Positions 52,783 to 64,000 of a stretch of 64,000 bases of DNA are shown here, one piece after another. Position numbers and translations under genes: made by a program. Under the pieces are notes generated by a model, which was given only the letters and a program-made list of their open reading frames with translations, searched no databases and had not been told where the DNA came from. The DNA is from Varanus komodoensis (lineage: Eukaryota; Chordata; Lepidosauria; Squamata; Varanidae): positions 8,087,127-8,151,126 of the forward strand of contig NW_025335268.1 in NCBI RefSeq assembly GCF_004798865.1. Direction: 5' to 3'. Every line of letters starts with the position of its first letter. Positions within the stretch are counted from its first letter, which is position 1.

Positions 52783-52905
52783 GAGGCAGTCGGTGTGAGC
52801 TTAGGTGGACTCCAGGGGATGGTGGAGGATAGGAGAGCCTGGAGGAATGATGTCCATGGGGTCGCAATGGGTTGGGCACAACTTTGCGAATAACATAATA
52901 TGAAT
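52783..52905 (+). mobile_element. BovB 3'-end fragment
   Basis: GAGGCAGTCGGTGTGAGCTT, GGTGGACTCCAGGGGATGGT and CATGGGGTCGCAATGGGTTG match the last 110 bases of the BovB copy at 29340-29450 almost word for word (EAVGVSLGGLQGMVEDRRAW). It is either a severely 5'-truncated insertion or a SINE sharing the BovB tail. Confidence 0.75.
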
Positions 52906-52965
52906 GAAAGAAGAGATGGGGGTGACTGTTAGTGGCATTAACTTTCATTACATGACAGCTGAAGA

Positions 52966-53030
52966 GAGCTGGTACGATGTGGTGGTTAAAGGGTTGAACT
53001 GGGACTCAGGAGATCACGGTTATGGACATG
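52966..53030 (+). mobile_element. SINE head fragment
   Basis: AGCTGGTACGATGTGGTGGT then AAAGGGTTGAACTGGGACTC and AGGAGATCACGGTT match the tRNA-like head of the SINE at 7203. The core and tail are absent. Confidence 0.5.
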
Positions 53031-53892
53031 GAGGGAAGTACTCCGGGTTGGGTGTTGCTGCCTGAAAGTTACATGTGTTTTGTGGTAGATGGATCATATG
53101 TTTAAGAAAAAATACCGCAAAAGGAATGGTGCCTGATGCGCGGAGGGGAAGCACCCTAGCCGGGCTTTGTGAGCCAGAATTGGCAGTTTGAAGGACAAGT
53201 GCAGAAAGTGATAGGAAGTGTGTGGGAAGCCCTCAAAGAGGCTGTGGCAATGGTTCTCCTTTATTTCTGCATAAACTGACAGAGCAGTAGACAGAATGAA
53301 ACAAAAATCAGTGCAAGAACAGTATAATAAAAACAAGATGAACAAAACAACACAGTAAAATGACAGCTGCAAAAGCAAGTGCTCTCCAAGATAGTTACAT
53401 CACAGCAGAAAACAGTTAAACATTAACAACTTGCAGAAACAGAAACATTTTTAGAGTATGTCCAAAGATGGAAAGGGAGGCCTGACTGGAATGGTGTTTC
53501 AGTGTCACCACTGAAGAGGTTCTTTCTCTTATACCTGCCTGTCTGAGGGCACCACATTAACAGGACAGAAAGTTGATGTTATATAAAGCTCAGGCAGTTT
53601 TACAGGGGAGAATTTTCCTCTTGATATTATATTGCCCTACTGTGATTCTAGTAACCTTGTATATGTAGGAGAAGGGCCTTGTTACCACATTCTGCAACAC
53701 CTGAAGTTTCCAAACCTTATCATGTAACTCCGCACTGAATGTGTTATAGTGGCACAAATTGTATTGAAATTAAAAGGAGAAAAGTCTGCAGTTTCCTGCT
53801 TAGATGTAGTTTGCAAGCCCCTGGTTCCCGCCTCCCGTCCCTTTCCTGCATGATGCAAATGTTAGGACAGTGGTATAAAGTTGTTAGAAGTT

Positions 53893-54005
53893 AGAATCAT
53901 AGAATAGTAGGGTCAGAAGGGCCCTGAAGCCATCAAGTCCAACCCTCTGCTGTTGCAGAACATCAAGTTGCATCCTCCTAGAGACCCACTCAAAGCCTAA
54001 GTGAC
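53893..54005 (-). mobile_element. CR1 3' end, antisense
   Basis: ATCATAGAATAGTAGGGTCA, GAAGGGCCCTGAAGCCATCA and AGTCCAACCCTCTGCTG is the typical antisense CR1 terminus, including one intact CATAGAAT octamer. Only the last 110 bases are present. Confidence 0.75.
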
Positions 54006-54194
54006 CAGTTGTGAGTACATTTCATCTCTAGTCATGGTCGTGCCTGTCTTCCCACTTTAGCTGTAGGGCCTATCACTCAGGAATGACCTCTAGGAAGCAG
54101 CAACACACTTAGGGTTCTTGCCTACAGGCTGTGCATGTGGTCTTCCCAGGAGAATCTAGCTGGCCATCATGGGATACAGGGGTGATCCCAGCGT

Positions 54195-54400
54195 TTTTCC
54201 TCTTGCGGGGGAGTCTGCGGTGGCTTACATGGTCATACTCCTTTCCATTCCACCTTCACCCTGTGAGGTAGGTTTGGCTGAGACTCAGTGATTGGCCCAA
54301 AGGCACCCACTGAGCCTTATGGCCAAATGGAAACTTGAACCTGGGTTTCCCAATCAACATTCTAACCACTATACCACGCAGTTCTAATAGTTCCATTTTG
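54195..54400 (-). mobile_element. SINE, antisense, with complete head
   Basis: ACCCTGTGAGGTAGGTTTGG, CTGAGACTCAGTGATTGGCC and CACCCACTGAGCCTTATGGC lead to AACATTCTAACCACTATACC and ACGCAG, the inverted tRNA-like head (GTGGTATAGTGGTTAGAATG), which is unusually well kept here. Confidence 0.65.
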
Positions 54401-54861
54401 CTCAGGGACATACATGCATGCATATAACAAATACATCCTCTTATATGAGTAGAAAACATAACAATATGAAAAAAATTATAAGTTTGAAGCTTCCAGGTTT
54501 GTTTAATACTGTAGTTGCAGTTGGCACACACCCATTTTTACCAATAGACTTACAAAATCAAAACATTTCAAGGGAATAATAAAGCACTGGGAAATTTTCC
54601 ACTTCACATCACTAGTCCAGGGAACATTTTATATGGAAGGAGGCATTCTTTCCTCAGGTTAACCTTGAATCCCATTGATTTGTGTGGAACTATTTGTGAT
54701 CCAGTTTATGTAGTCAGGATTCGAACTACAATATAGCAAAATATAAAACTTTGTTTTGCAAACATTCTGTATTCCAGGTTTTATTTCTCTGTTTTGCATT
54801 ATCTTTGTGGAAAGCTGCTCACCATCTTAATTTAGTTTATGAGAAAATTAGACCTTTCTTA

Positions 54862-55092
54862 TTAGGCTTGTCACATCATGAGAAGGCAAGACTCCCTGGA
54901 AAAGATAATTATGGTAGGGAACGTTGAAGGCAGAAGAAGAAAAGGAAGACCAAATATGAGATGGATTGAATCCATAAGGGAGGTCACAGCCTTGAATTTA
55001 GAAGAGCTGAGCAGGACATTTTGGAGAGCTTTCATTCATGGGGTAACCTAAGTTGGAGGTGACTTGATGGCCCATAATAACAACAATTTAGA
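54862..55092 (+). mobile_element. 3' end of the same LINE family as 43240-46170
   Basis: GAGAAGGCAAGACTCCCTGG, CCAAATATGAGATGGATTGA, ATCCATAAGGGAGGTCACAG and CATTCATGGGGTAACCTAAG align over more than 200 bases with the reverse complement of 43260-43460. The tail here is TTGGAGGTGACTTGATGGCC and a CAACAA run, giving the 3' boundary of the family. Confidence 0.75.
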
Positions 55093-56584
55093 CTGGTAGA
55101 GTGACAAGAAAAGGAATTAGTTCCAAGTGATTTAGGCATGGGTGAGCAATTTGTTGCGGTTCTCATTTTAATGAAAACTTACCAAATCCACATTTCCTGA
55201 TCCAGCATACAGTGATGCAGAGATAATTGCCTTCCCAGAATTTTGTGATGAGGTTTACAGAATCAAAAATGAGTACAAAAATATGTATAATAGGAAAAAT
55301 GTATACAATAGGGAAAAGTGTGCAGGAAAGGAGGCATATATTTGTATATGCAAGGCATAAAACCACATTGAAAGGTATATTTAGAAGAGTGCATACAAAG
55401 TACATTTAGATAAATATGCACAAATACATACAAATGTTTATGTGGATTTTTTAAAAAGTTCACTCTGGTGCAGAAAAGAGCCACAAACTGAATGAAAGGA
55501 AATTGAGAATGTGAGGAGAATTAAACTTGAGCAATTTGTCCTGCCCTAAAATGAGGGAAGCCAATAATTCAAACTCTTCTGCTTCATTGATGCTTGTTCC
55601 TTAGCCATGACAGACAAGTACATGCTCCTCTGTTCATAGACAGTATACCTCTGAATTCCAGTTGCTGAGGACAAACCGGAGAAGGCCTTCTATTTCTCCT
55701 TGTGGCTCTTTTCATGATGCTGTTAGCCAGATGCATTGTCGATGGGATGCTGATGGAACTTGCTTTGATCAAAAAGAATTGTGGTGAGCCTGCGCAAGTT
55801 GGGAAATGAAGAATTGTTTATATCAGTAAAAAGAGAGGATCCAGAGTTTTCTTGTCCTTCACCTTAGATGTTCAAGATTGGTAATGCTGTTTTACAAATT
55901 AGCCATGGATTACTGTATAAACACCTCCGATATATGGTTGCTGGGGCTAATCAGCATAAGCATGAATTTGAGTGCAGTGACCCTTGTGACATTGAAAATC
56001 TAGATACAAATGTATTTGCCATAATTTATCTTACTTTATTTAGGTACACGTGTTACAAAATGCAACTTTGGAGAGCTCTTAAGATAAAGATGGTCAGTGG
56101 AGTGGCTTTTTTAATCTTAAGATAAGGTGAGGAAATAAGAATTAGTCATTATTTTCTTCTTATAATCACAGTATTTCCATGTTAGTCCCCATTTATTTTT
56201 TCCATTGTGGAGATAGATCATGTGTATGTGTATAAATATAAAAGCAGATGTCAGATGCTTTTCTCTTGCATGTGTATTAGCAGAGGATTGCTTTTGTTTG
56301 CAATATTTAAAAGACTTAAAATAGATCTTGAATTTTTACAGCAATAAGATTTTTTCGGCCTGCTCCTCTCCAAAAGAGGCACTGTATTGGGCAGGTGGCA
56401 TGAGGATAGTATTTCATATCATGCTTGACAGATTGAAGAGCTTGGTGTTTCACTATTTTAGCTCTTGTTGTCAAGGTTAGTAGAGAAGGAAGATGGAAAA
56501 ATAGGAAACAGTACTTTTTATAGTTCCTCATTATCCTTCCCTAATTTTCTGCGTACTAAGTGTCTTCTTAGCAAAATGTATTGG

Positions 56585-56800
56585 TACATTGCGCTTATAT
56601 CCTGCCTTTTTTCTTTTGTGAGAAACGCAAAGTGGCTTATGTAGTCCCTTTGTCCTTTTTTTTTAATCCCCTAATAATCTTGTGAGGTAGGTTAGGCTGA
56701 GGGCCACCCAGTTCTTTATGGTCAAGTGAGGCAAGGATCCAGATCTCCTCAGTCCCACCTGATCCAGCACTTGAACTGCTATATCACACTGGGTCTTTGT
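56585..56800 (-). mobile_element. SINE, antisense
   Basis: GCTTATATCCTGCCTTTTTT, GCAAAGTGGCTTATGTAGTC, TCTTGTGAGGTAGGTTAGGC and a head end at TGCTATATCACACTGGG. It has lost part of the core between GAGG and GCCACCCAG. Confidence 0.55.
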
Positions 56801-57304
56801 ATTTCCTAGAAAAATCTATTTATGCTTTTGATTTACTGAAGTAAAGAACTAGAAGCTTTGACATAAGTCTAAGGTATAAGGACACTCAAATGTTCCTTTA
56901 CTGATTAGCCATTCACAATATAATATTTACATTGCTAAAAATATTCCTTGCAATCATTTGTCAGCTTGCTTTACAAAGCATTGCTGAAGTTGCCAGATAC
57001 CTTTGTTTTTATCTCGCCAGCTGGGAACAGATCCATATAGAGAGACACTACTGGGTAGTAATGCTGTTTCAAGGAGCTCTTTACCATGCAATTTGCCTTA
57101 GCTGGATCCCTTAAGTGTAACTTAAATGCCTTATGCTTGGATCTCTGATGAGAAATAAAAAGTATGTCCCACTTTAGTCTTTGTATGGATGAGGTTTTGC
57201 ACTGTCTTGCAGTCAGAAGTACTAGTTTGGCAAGTGTGGGAGCTTAGCTAAATGATGAAGCCAAGGAAGGCAGTTGCGTGTGATTGCCTATGACCACCTG
57301 GTAA

Positions 57305-57440
57305 GCCAGGGCTGGGGCATGTGTGACTCTCCAGATGTTGTTGAAAAGCATCTCCTCTGAACCGTAGCCAGTGGTGAGAGATGCTGGGAGTTACATTTAG
57401 TGATTCCCTGAGGGCCGCACATTTCTCATCCCTGTAAGTG
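57305..57440. mobile_element. Palindromic hAT-like short element
   Basis: CAGGGCTGGGGCATGTGTGA, CTCTCCAGATGTTGTTGAAA, GAGATGCTGGGAGTTACATT and GAGGGCCGCACATTTCTCAT outline two opposed arms of the family seen at 8515. Confidence 0.5.
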
Positions 57441-59099
57441 AGCTTATATCAGTTGCTGCTCCGTACCACATAATCTAGTTGTTTCCTGAAGCACAGACAC
57501 TAGGTTTATAGAATGGTTACTGTCCAACTTCCTTCCCATCTTATTTTCCGATCAGTTTTACTCCATGAGATAATGAATGAAATGGACTCTGCTCTACACC
57601 AACTTTTTCAGAAAGGACCAGAATCACAGTAGCACCATGTTTGCTAAGTGCAACCTAGATAATTGTAAGGCACCCCTTTGCTCCAGTCTGGCTAAGCTGG
57701 AAGAGGATGTAAAGTACTGATGGAGAGTTTACAGAATGTGAACTGGGTAGTGTTGAGAGGTAATGGGGAAGGAGGAGAAGGGAGGATGCCTGCACGGACA
57801 ACACTCACTGAATCTGGGAATGGATGGAGGAGGAGGAAGAGACAGCAGCACATCCAGGGAAACAAGGACCCTCATAATGGTCAGAATGGTGAGTGGGTTT
57901 GTGGACCTTTCCCTTTGCTTTACTTAGGTGTATAAGGGGTTGTCTGATGACATAGTGGAGGTTCCTGAGCTTAATTTCTTGAAGGGAAGAAACCTATGAA
58001 AGTGTACTGTTACACAGTTTAACAAATGCCCACTCTATTTAGACAAAGGGCTAAATTTAGGCACACTTTGAGAATCTGTATCTGCTTTGCCTCCTTGGAC
58101 AGAACAGCATGTAACCTCAGTACTTTCCTTTGAGTATGTTGCTTGTGTTTAAATCAGATTAATTATGAATTATGTCTTGGAGTGGCAGCGAATAATGCCA
58201 TCTTGTTCTTGGCTTCTTGTTGCATTTTTTCCCCAACTGACAGGTTTATGAAGTGTGAGGATTCTCTTTCTCTCTTCCTCCAGTGAACTTAAGAAGGAGT
58301 AAAGCAGATGCAGACTCCACTTTTTAAAGCATTTGGGGGTTTCCCTCTTTAGAATGAACAGCAGGAACTGATAGCTACATTTTTCTAAAAGTTGGTGGGA
58401 TCTTCATGTATGTGCTCACTGGATAAAACCTAGCAAATTTGTCAGAGATCTGAAGATAAATTGGGATGAAGTTTCAACTTAGTATTGGATAGATCTGTTT
58501 TGTTACTGAAATGCTTTTGCGGGCCCCTAGCGGAAGGCAGTTTCATCAAAAATGCTTATGCTGTCGCTTTGTATTTTGTCTTTGAAAGAGATTACAAAAA
58601 TATCACTTCAAACATAGAAATAAATATTTCTGTAAAAATTATTCAGAATGCTTCATCCTGAATGCCTTTGCTTTGGGCTTGGTAAGGAGTTCTGTGGCAT
58701 TAAGGAAAAGAGCTGGTAAGGGATGGCAGTAGAAAGAAATATTGTGGTTGAAACTGGTGGAGTTAATGAGGGAAGGATAAAGTAGCAGTATAGAAACTCT
58801 GGAATGTCTGCTGTCAGCAGCTGTCTTTCATCTGTATGTCCACAGAGTCCCAGAAATGTGCATTTAAAAAGCTGTGATGCCCTCTTACATCCTATTCTTG
58901 AAATAGGTCCCAGTGCTGTGCCCATCTTGAGGTTCCCCACTTTTGCTGTATCATGGTGCTGCATTGCTCTGGTTGGGGGGATTTTATGCAACAGTCCATC
59001 GGACTCTTCTGCTCCTCTTAGTAAGAGAAGGAAAGGACACCGTTCCCAGAGCACTGCCACTTCCCTGATAGTGGAAAATGTAGCTTTAGCTTTTGATAG

Positions 59100-59222
59100 A
59101 TGTCTGGCACCTCTTTTCTGCATTAAGTGCAGCTGCTACCTGTATCATTCGAACCAGGGAAATGAATCAACACTATGGCAGCTGCCTGGCTCCTCCTTTC
59201 CTCTCTTCTGTCATTAAGGCTG
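59100..59222 (+). repeat. Unclassified interspersed repeat, copy A
   Basis: AGGGAAATGAATCAACACTA then TGGCAGCTGCCTGGCTCCTC matches, in reverse complement, the text at about 59600-59660. It overlaps two long open frames (58653-59123 on -, 58804-59217 on +) that show no protein family and are likely chance. Confidence 0.5.
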
Positions 59223-59224
59223 GA

Positions 59225-59462
59225 AAGTTATTGTTGTTATCACTGCAATGCATTTATAGCCTGCCTTTTCCCCTCTTGTGTGGAACCAAGGTGACTTACA
59301 AAGTTTCATTATATCTTCACAGCAACCCTGTGAAATAGCTTAGACTGCATATCTGGCCCAAGCTCACCTAGTGAACTTCAAGGCCAAGTGGGAACTAACT
59401 AGAAGTCAGATCTTCCAGGTCCCCATTCGGATGCTGTAACAGCCGCATCGCACTGGCTGTAT
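59225..59462 (-). mobile_element. SINE, antisense, between two repeat copies
   Basis: GCATTTATAGCCTGCCTTTT, AAGGTGACTTACAAAGTTTC, CACAGCAACCCTGTGAAATA and the head GCCGCATCGCACTGGCTG. It sits between two oppositely oriented copies of the unclassified repeat. Confidence 0.6.
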
Positions 59463-59509
59463 CCAGCATTTCTCAGTGTTGCTCTTACCATGGAGTAGTG
59501 TTTATTATG

Positions 59510-59770
59510 CAGCGGCTGCATAGTTGTACTTGCCTGTCCATTTTTATTTTTGTCTCTACTCGGTTGTATTTGGTGGTGTCACTGAAGGATGGATAGGATG
59601 GGCTGGGATAGAAAAGGCTGATCCAGACACCTCCCATCATGCTGATTCATTTCCCAGATTAAAGAAGTACAGATAGTACCGTGGCAGCTGTACAAATGGT
59701 TTCCATCTGTCTGTCCTCTAGCCTTGAAGGGCAGCAGACAGGGCTCTGTGGGTGCAACCACTTGCCCTGA
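59510..59770 (-). repeat. Unclassified interspersed repeat, copy B
   Basis: On the minus strand it includes GGGAAATGAATCAGCATGAT then GGGAGGTGTCTGGATCAGCC. On + its left end reads TGTCCATTTTTATTTTTGTC and GGTGGTGTCACTGAAGG, which reappears at 61330-61430. The protein-like text EMNQHDGRCLDQPFLS parallels EMNQHYGSCLAPPFLS of copy A. Confidence 0.55.
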
Positions 59771-60344
59771 GCAAGTGGCAGATTACCTGATAGTACTATC
59801 TCCACAGTGCCCTTGCAGAGTGATTCTTGCTCATGTTGCTACAAAAGAGAATTTGGGGCCGAAACAGAGTTGGAAGCAATTCTGATTTGAGGACAAGTTA
59901 TTTTTTTTGGTCTTTTGCCAGTTCACAAATAACCTTTAGGTAATCTAGAGGCTGCTGCAGGTGAACGGAACCCTGCCCTGCAAATGTGAGTTGAATGTGC
60001 CTGAATGCTCTTTCTGGCCATGTGCTGTGTGGGTGAGCTTTGAGGGGCAGAGTTCCTGACCGCCTGTTCAGGTTCATTCACATGCTTCTTATGAGCCAGA
60101 TGGGATGGATGCATGTGCTGTGAATATTTTGAGAGAGCAAATAAAAAGCTGCAGGACTGACTTTTAATATGTTCAGGGTGTTTGGCCACATATAAAAGAA
60201 AGCAAATCCCTGCATCGAGTCTAGCTGGTTCTTCTCTCCACCCCCCGCAGTGTTATGACTGTTTGCAGGAAAGCCTTGAGTTCTGAGGGTAAGATTATGT
60301 TGTCTTTTCAGAACTTTCAAGTCGTTGGCTAGAGTCCATCAAGG

Positions 60345-60432
60345 GATTATTTTATTTTATTTTATTTATTACATTTATATCCTGCCCTTTCTTTTTTCTT
60401 TTTTTAAAGAACTCAAAGTGGCTTACTGTGTA
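60345..60432 (-). mobile_element. SINE tail, antisense, with TTTTA microsatellite
   Basis: A (TTTTA)n run at about 60347-60370 is followed by ACATTTATATCCTGCCCTTT and AACTCAAAGTGGCTTACTGT. Only the last third of the SINE is present. Confidence 0.5.
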
Positions 60433-61265
60433 TACTAGTGTGTAAGACACCCCTTGAAACCAGAAATAGCAAGGTAACGATTGTGGGATCATCTTATATG
60501 CCAGGTGAAAATTTTTGACCTTATTAATAATTTAAAATGATAATACAGAACATAATATTTACAAGCTTGTTTTTATTAATAATAATTAAAAAACGTACTG
60601 GAACTGGAGGAGCCTGTTCTGTGTTGCATCATGTTGTGAGCCTTGTGTGCAGCCGCAGGCCCAGTCTCGAGTTTGACCCATCCACGCCATCCTCCTTGTT
60701 CTGGGTTGGCCGTGATGGCTGAGGAGGGGAGTGTTCTCCACATGGCTGTCTGTGCAGAGATACAGTGCTGCTCATGTAGACTTCTTTCCTCTCACCCCCC
60801 CCCCCAACACTCAGCTGTGGAGCTGGTGCCAGCCGTCCTCCCCAACCTACTGCTAGCCAACTCTTACGCGGGCCTCTATCAGCCTCCAAATTGAAGAGGT
60901 GACATGGCTATTAGCTAGAATTCAGTAACGTGACTTCATGAGGATCTTGACGCTTCCATCTGGCAGATACCTATATATACTGGCATATAACTGAAAATAG
61001 AAAAGCAAAAATTGGAAATGATCTTATATGCCCATCACATAAAAAACACCAGAAAAACAGCCCACAATATCAACCTCATCTTATATGTGAGTCCCTGTCT
61101 TAACCGGTACACCGCATTGACTCTCGGCAGAGTGTTTACATTGCTGCTGATGCAGGGAAACTATATGACTGCTTCTAAAATGGCTGCTCTCATGGGGCAT
61201 CGTATGTTGGAAGTGATAGGTTGATTGGCAAAGCTTGCTTTGCTTCTCCCTTATAAGTTGCACAT
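60433..61265. mobile_element. Possible DNA transposon, unclassified
   Basis: GTGTGTAAGACACCCCTTGA and GGGATCATCTTATATGCCAG at the left, and ATGATCTTATATGCCCATCA and CCTCATCTTATATGTGAGTC at the right, resemble the 'CATCTTATATGCG'-type ends of old DNA transposons. The core (60600-60900) is GC-rich with a C run. No transposase motif was seen and no clean terminal repeats were defined. Confidence 0.3.
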
Positions 61266-61329
61266 TCATGTGAGGTTAAATGACACAGTGAAAGCATGAT
61301 TTCTCTCTATGTTGATCTTATCATGGGAT

Positions 61330-61430
61330 GGCATCTGTTCTGCGGTAGCTGTATTTTTGTGCTCATCTGCCCATTTTTATCTTTGTTTCTAATAGCTTGC
61401 ATTCAGTGATGTCACTCTTGAAGGCCAGAA
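61330..61430. repeat. Unclassified interspersed repeat, copy C (partial)
   Basis: TCTGCCCATTTTTATCTTTG and TTCAGTGATGTCACTCTTGA parallel 59530-59585 base for base over about 55 positions with few differences. Confidence 0.5.
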
Positions 61431-61570
61431 AAGGACTTTCAAAACTTTACAAACTGCTATATGTGTATGTGAATGGCTGTATATTTAGCCCTTGACTTTG
61501 GCAAAGGAAACATAGAGGATAATATTTGATCAAATAATGTCCTATTTTCACATTTTACCTTATTTTACAA

Positions 61571-61592
61571 TATGTATGTATGTATGTATGTT
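61571..61592 (+). repeat. (TATG)n microsatellite
   Basis: Five TATG units in an otherwise plain AT-rich stretch. Confidence 0.85.
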
Positions 61593-63111
61593 TGCTTTAC
61601 CTAGCTCTTTTAATTTCCAGTTATGATATCTGGTCACAAAATAATTTTCTGTTAAATTCAGTAGTAGATGTTATACCATCATTGCATGAAAATATCCTTC
61701 TGGATTTTTTAAATATATGTGTCTATTTCTGTGGAATTACATAAAGGAAAATAAAAGAAGGTATGCACTGAAACTAGATTGCTATGGATGGACCAGTTCT
61801 GCCCTCTATCCTGCCCTAATAGATTTGTCAATAGACTTAGTGGTCGCTAGCTCTGTAGTCATATGTGAAGGCTGACTATTCCAAATTAGATTTTTAAATC
61901 TCTGAAAACAGATATATTTCTCAACTCTTTGAATGTAAACCACCAAGCATTGACAGATTGCATTTGGGTGATTGCCTGCTTTTGCTGTTGGTTACTCAGT
62001 CTTCAGATAGTTAGAGAATTTATTTGGCATTATCATTGTTGTATGTTAATATTCACCACATTTGGACACCCACCAGTGTGTGTAATGTGTTATGTTTGTG
62101 GTGACGTCGTCCGTGCATGAGCAGCCTGGGAAAAAAGCAAAAACAAAAAAACTAGCCACAGCATGAAGCATCTGTGGGCATTCTTATGGACAGCTTGGCT
62201 TTTTAAAGTATTCTGCATGTACACTACTATAAATGTGGGACTCAAAGAGTCCAGTGGATGAGCAGTATTGTTGTAGCGATGATGGAAGGGGAAAAAAGAG
62301 GCGTAGTAGTCCTTTACATATAATGACTCCCGGGTTTTGAAACACGGCCTAATGTGGTCCGTTAAAGCAGGGACGGGCCACATCCAGCCTGGGCCCAGTT
62401 TCATTTGGTCCCTGCCCTAATTGCCATGCCCCCTGAGAGTGATAAATCCATATCTTTGGCAATAGCGGTCAGTCTCTTCCCCACCAGTCTGCTTTCTGGG
62501 GAGGAAGAGGGGCTGAGAAAGCCGACAGCAAAATAGTGGACAAAAAGACTCTATCTGCCTTTAGCTCCCTCATTTGCTAGCATGTCACTCCAAATATATT
62601 ATTCTTAAAGAAATGTGACAAAAAAAAGGCCATTCACCCACTTGATTTAAAATGATCTTAAAATTGTTGGAGTGGCCACCCTTGTGAAATGTGCCCAAGG
62701 CTTTGTGTTGCCCATACAGCTTTGATACTGAGTTTTTGTGAAAAATACTCTTCTGTTGCTTGTTTATACTGAACTCCTCCATGCTGCATGCTATCTGTAC
62801 CCAGCGCTCTGTGCATAGTGAGCTTTGTTTGATGCTGATAGGGAACTGAAACCTCCATCAAACCTAATGCAGTAATTGGCAGGCCTTGGTTAGGACAGAA
62901 CCAATCTGCATAAACTGTTTATCAGCTGATGTTATGAGAGAGATCCTTTGTTTCCTTTGATTGCCATAGATATGGCCTTACTAACTTGAGTTTCTCTGAA
63001 AATGCATTTCAAAGGAAAGACTTGGATCAAATCATGTGATAACTAGAAACAGCAACAACAAAAAAACACTTACTTGAAAGAAACTTGGATCTCTAGCAAC
63101 AAATTGGCATT

Positions 63112-63240
63112 TATGAAGCCGGTCAACTATTCAGTCGTGTCCTACACTCAGTTACTTCATGGATCATTGCTCTCCATGCTTCTCTGTTTCTCACAGCTTC
63201 CTTCAAGACTGCCATGTCCATCCCAGTGTATGACTTTGAG
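63112..63240 (-). mobile_element. Antisense BovB-type 3' tail (LINE or Sauria-like SINE)
   Basis: TATTCAGTCGTGTCCTACAC, CTTCATGGATCATTGCTC and CTTCAAGACTGCCATGTCCA correspond to the antisense BovB 3' end, whose remembered form reads 'AGTCGTGTCCGACTCTTCGTGACCCCATGGAC'. It is a different subfamily from the copy at 28247. It accounts for the first third of the long open frame 63074-63751. Confidence 0.5.
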
Positions 63241-64000
63241 CACTTTAAATCTGGGATACAGAAGCAAAACTGTTAAAAGCCCAGGGGTTACATCTAATGA
63301 TGTGCTTTTGCCAGTGGAATGGTCACTTTTGGTGAATCAGATTTCCCTTCAGTCTGTTGCAGAGGTCCAGGGGACCCTCCAGAGCAGATTGGGGGGGGGG
63401 TGCAGGGGGGGAGGCAGAAAAGGGGCAATCCAGTTGTGTTTGCAGAAGTCCATCCACATAACATTGGATTTAGCCTCAAGTTTTTATTATCTTGAGTATA
63501 AGAGGAAGTCTCTGAAAATGCCTAGGTTTAGAGGGAGTGGGAAGTGCTATGTTAAAGCAGTGAGGAGGAAGCTTAATCCCAGAATTCCAGCAGCAGGACC
63601 TGAGTGCATCAAGTGTTCCAGTGGTGGAGCTATGGCTTGTTCTCTGCTCCCCTTCAGTGCCACCACTGTAGGTGACCAGAGATACTGCAGCTTCCAGTTC
63701 AGTACAAGTCAGGCAGTCAAGTTGCCAGTAGGGCTTTGTGCATTTGTATAAATCTCCTGATTCATTGCTGCGGCACAGAGCTCAAACTCTTCCTCCTGTC
63801 CCCGAACAGTATAACTTGAATGCTAATTGGCTTTTGAGCATCCTAGCATGAGTGCACTGGATATTGCTTGGGGCAAGCGACCTATGATGAGTAGCCTGCA
63901 GCTTTGTAATAGTGAACCTAATTGGGTCTAAATGAATTATTTCTAGATCTCTGACCAGCATAAATGAGTCTCCGTCCATTCCAGGCATGCAACTGGTGGC

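Larger units (their letters stand above)
49730..64000 (+). other. COQ8A: Inferred long first intron of COQ8A
   Basis: No frame here matches the COQ8A N-terminus, the KxGQ motif or the kinase-like domain, as I remember them. Listed repeats take up part of the region. Unlisted parts (for example 50200-52780, 55100-56580, 57450-59090, 61440-63110) show nothing I can name. Confidence 0.4.

Noticed and set aside
58653-59217. Overlapping long open frames on both strands (156 and 137 codons)
   Set aside because: Two antisense frames over the same bases, partly inside an interspersed repeat, with no family resemblance. Neither shows a sign of being a real gene.
63074-63751. 225-codon open frame on + near the end of the window, the second longest
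   Set aside because: Its first third overlaps an antisense BovB-type tail, the middle is coded by G runs, and no domain is recognisable. It opens with a non-ATG codon. Treated as chance.

Overview
This is a vertebrate nuclear genome window, most likely from a squamate reptile (lizard or snake). The evidence is a spliced presenilin gene with a reptile/bird-like N-terminus, a recognisable BovB (RTE) LINE, and a dense background of CR1 and L2-type LINE fragments, tRNA-derived MIR/CORE-like SINEs and short palindromic DNA-transposon relics. No prokaryotic features, CRISPR arrays or structural RNA genes were seen. Family names for repeats are from memory of consensus sequences, not from a library search.

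Region 1 (1-17946, + strand) holds the whole coding part of PSEN2 (presenilin-2, the catalytic subunit of gamma-secretase). Ten coding exons, 1784-1927 to 17791-17946, join with consistent phases and GT-AG borders into 1398 nt, giving 465 residues and a stop. Both catalytic aspartates (D270 in the YD motif, D383 in GLGDF) and the PAL motif (431-433) are present. The 5' non-coding exons and promoter lie upstream of the window. The introns carry LINE, SINE and hAT-like relics.

Region 2 (17947 to about 49200) contains the PSEN2 3' UTR and then about 29 kb with no supportable host gene. It holds two large LINE copies (a BovB at about 28247-29450 on +, and a decayed APE-RT LINE at about 43240-46170 on -), a Tigger-like element with matching terminal repeats and TA target duplication (24933-25512), CR1 and L2 tails, several SINEs, and an unexplained 90-bp inverted repeat (42491-42936).

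Region 3 (about 49200-50180) is a CpG island with several CCAAT and GC boxes and a clean splice donor at 49730. From the conserved gene order PSEN2-COQ8A known in mammals, I infer that it is the promoter and non-coding first exon of COQ8A (ADCK3), + strand. The rest of the window (49730-64000) would then be its first intron. No COQ8A coding exon was found.

I found no convincing new biological system. The most checkable oddities are a Met-Met in place of Met-Val at the presenilin autoproteolysis site, a directly repeated hAT terminus with its 8-bp flank in a PSEN2 intron, the CpG-rich core of the Tigger-like element, and an unclassified repeat family at 59-61.5 kb.
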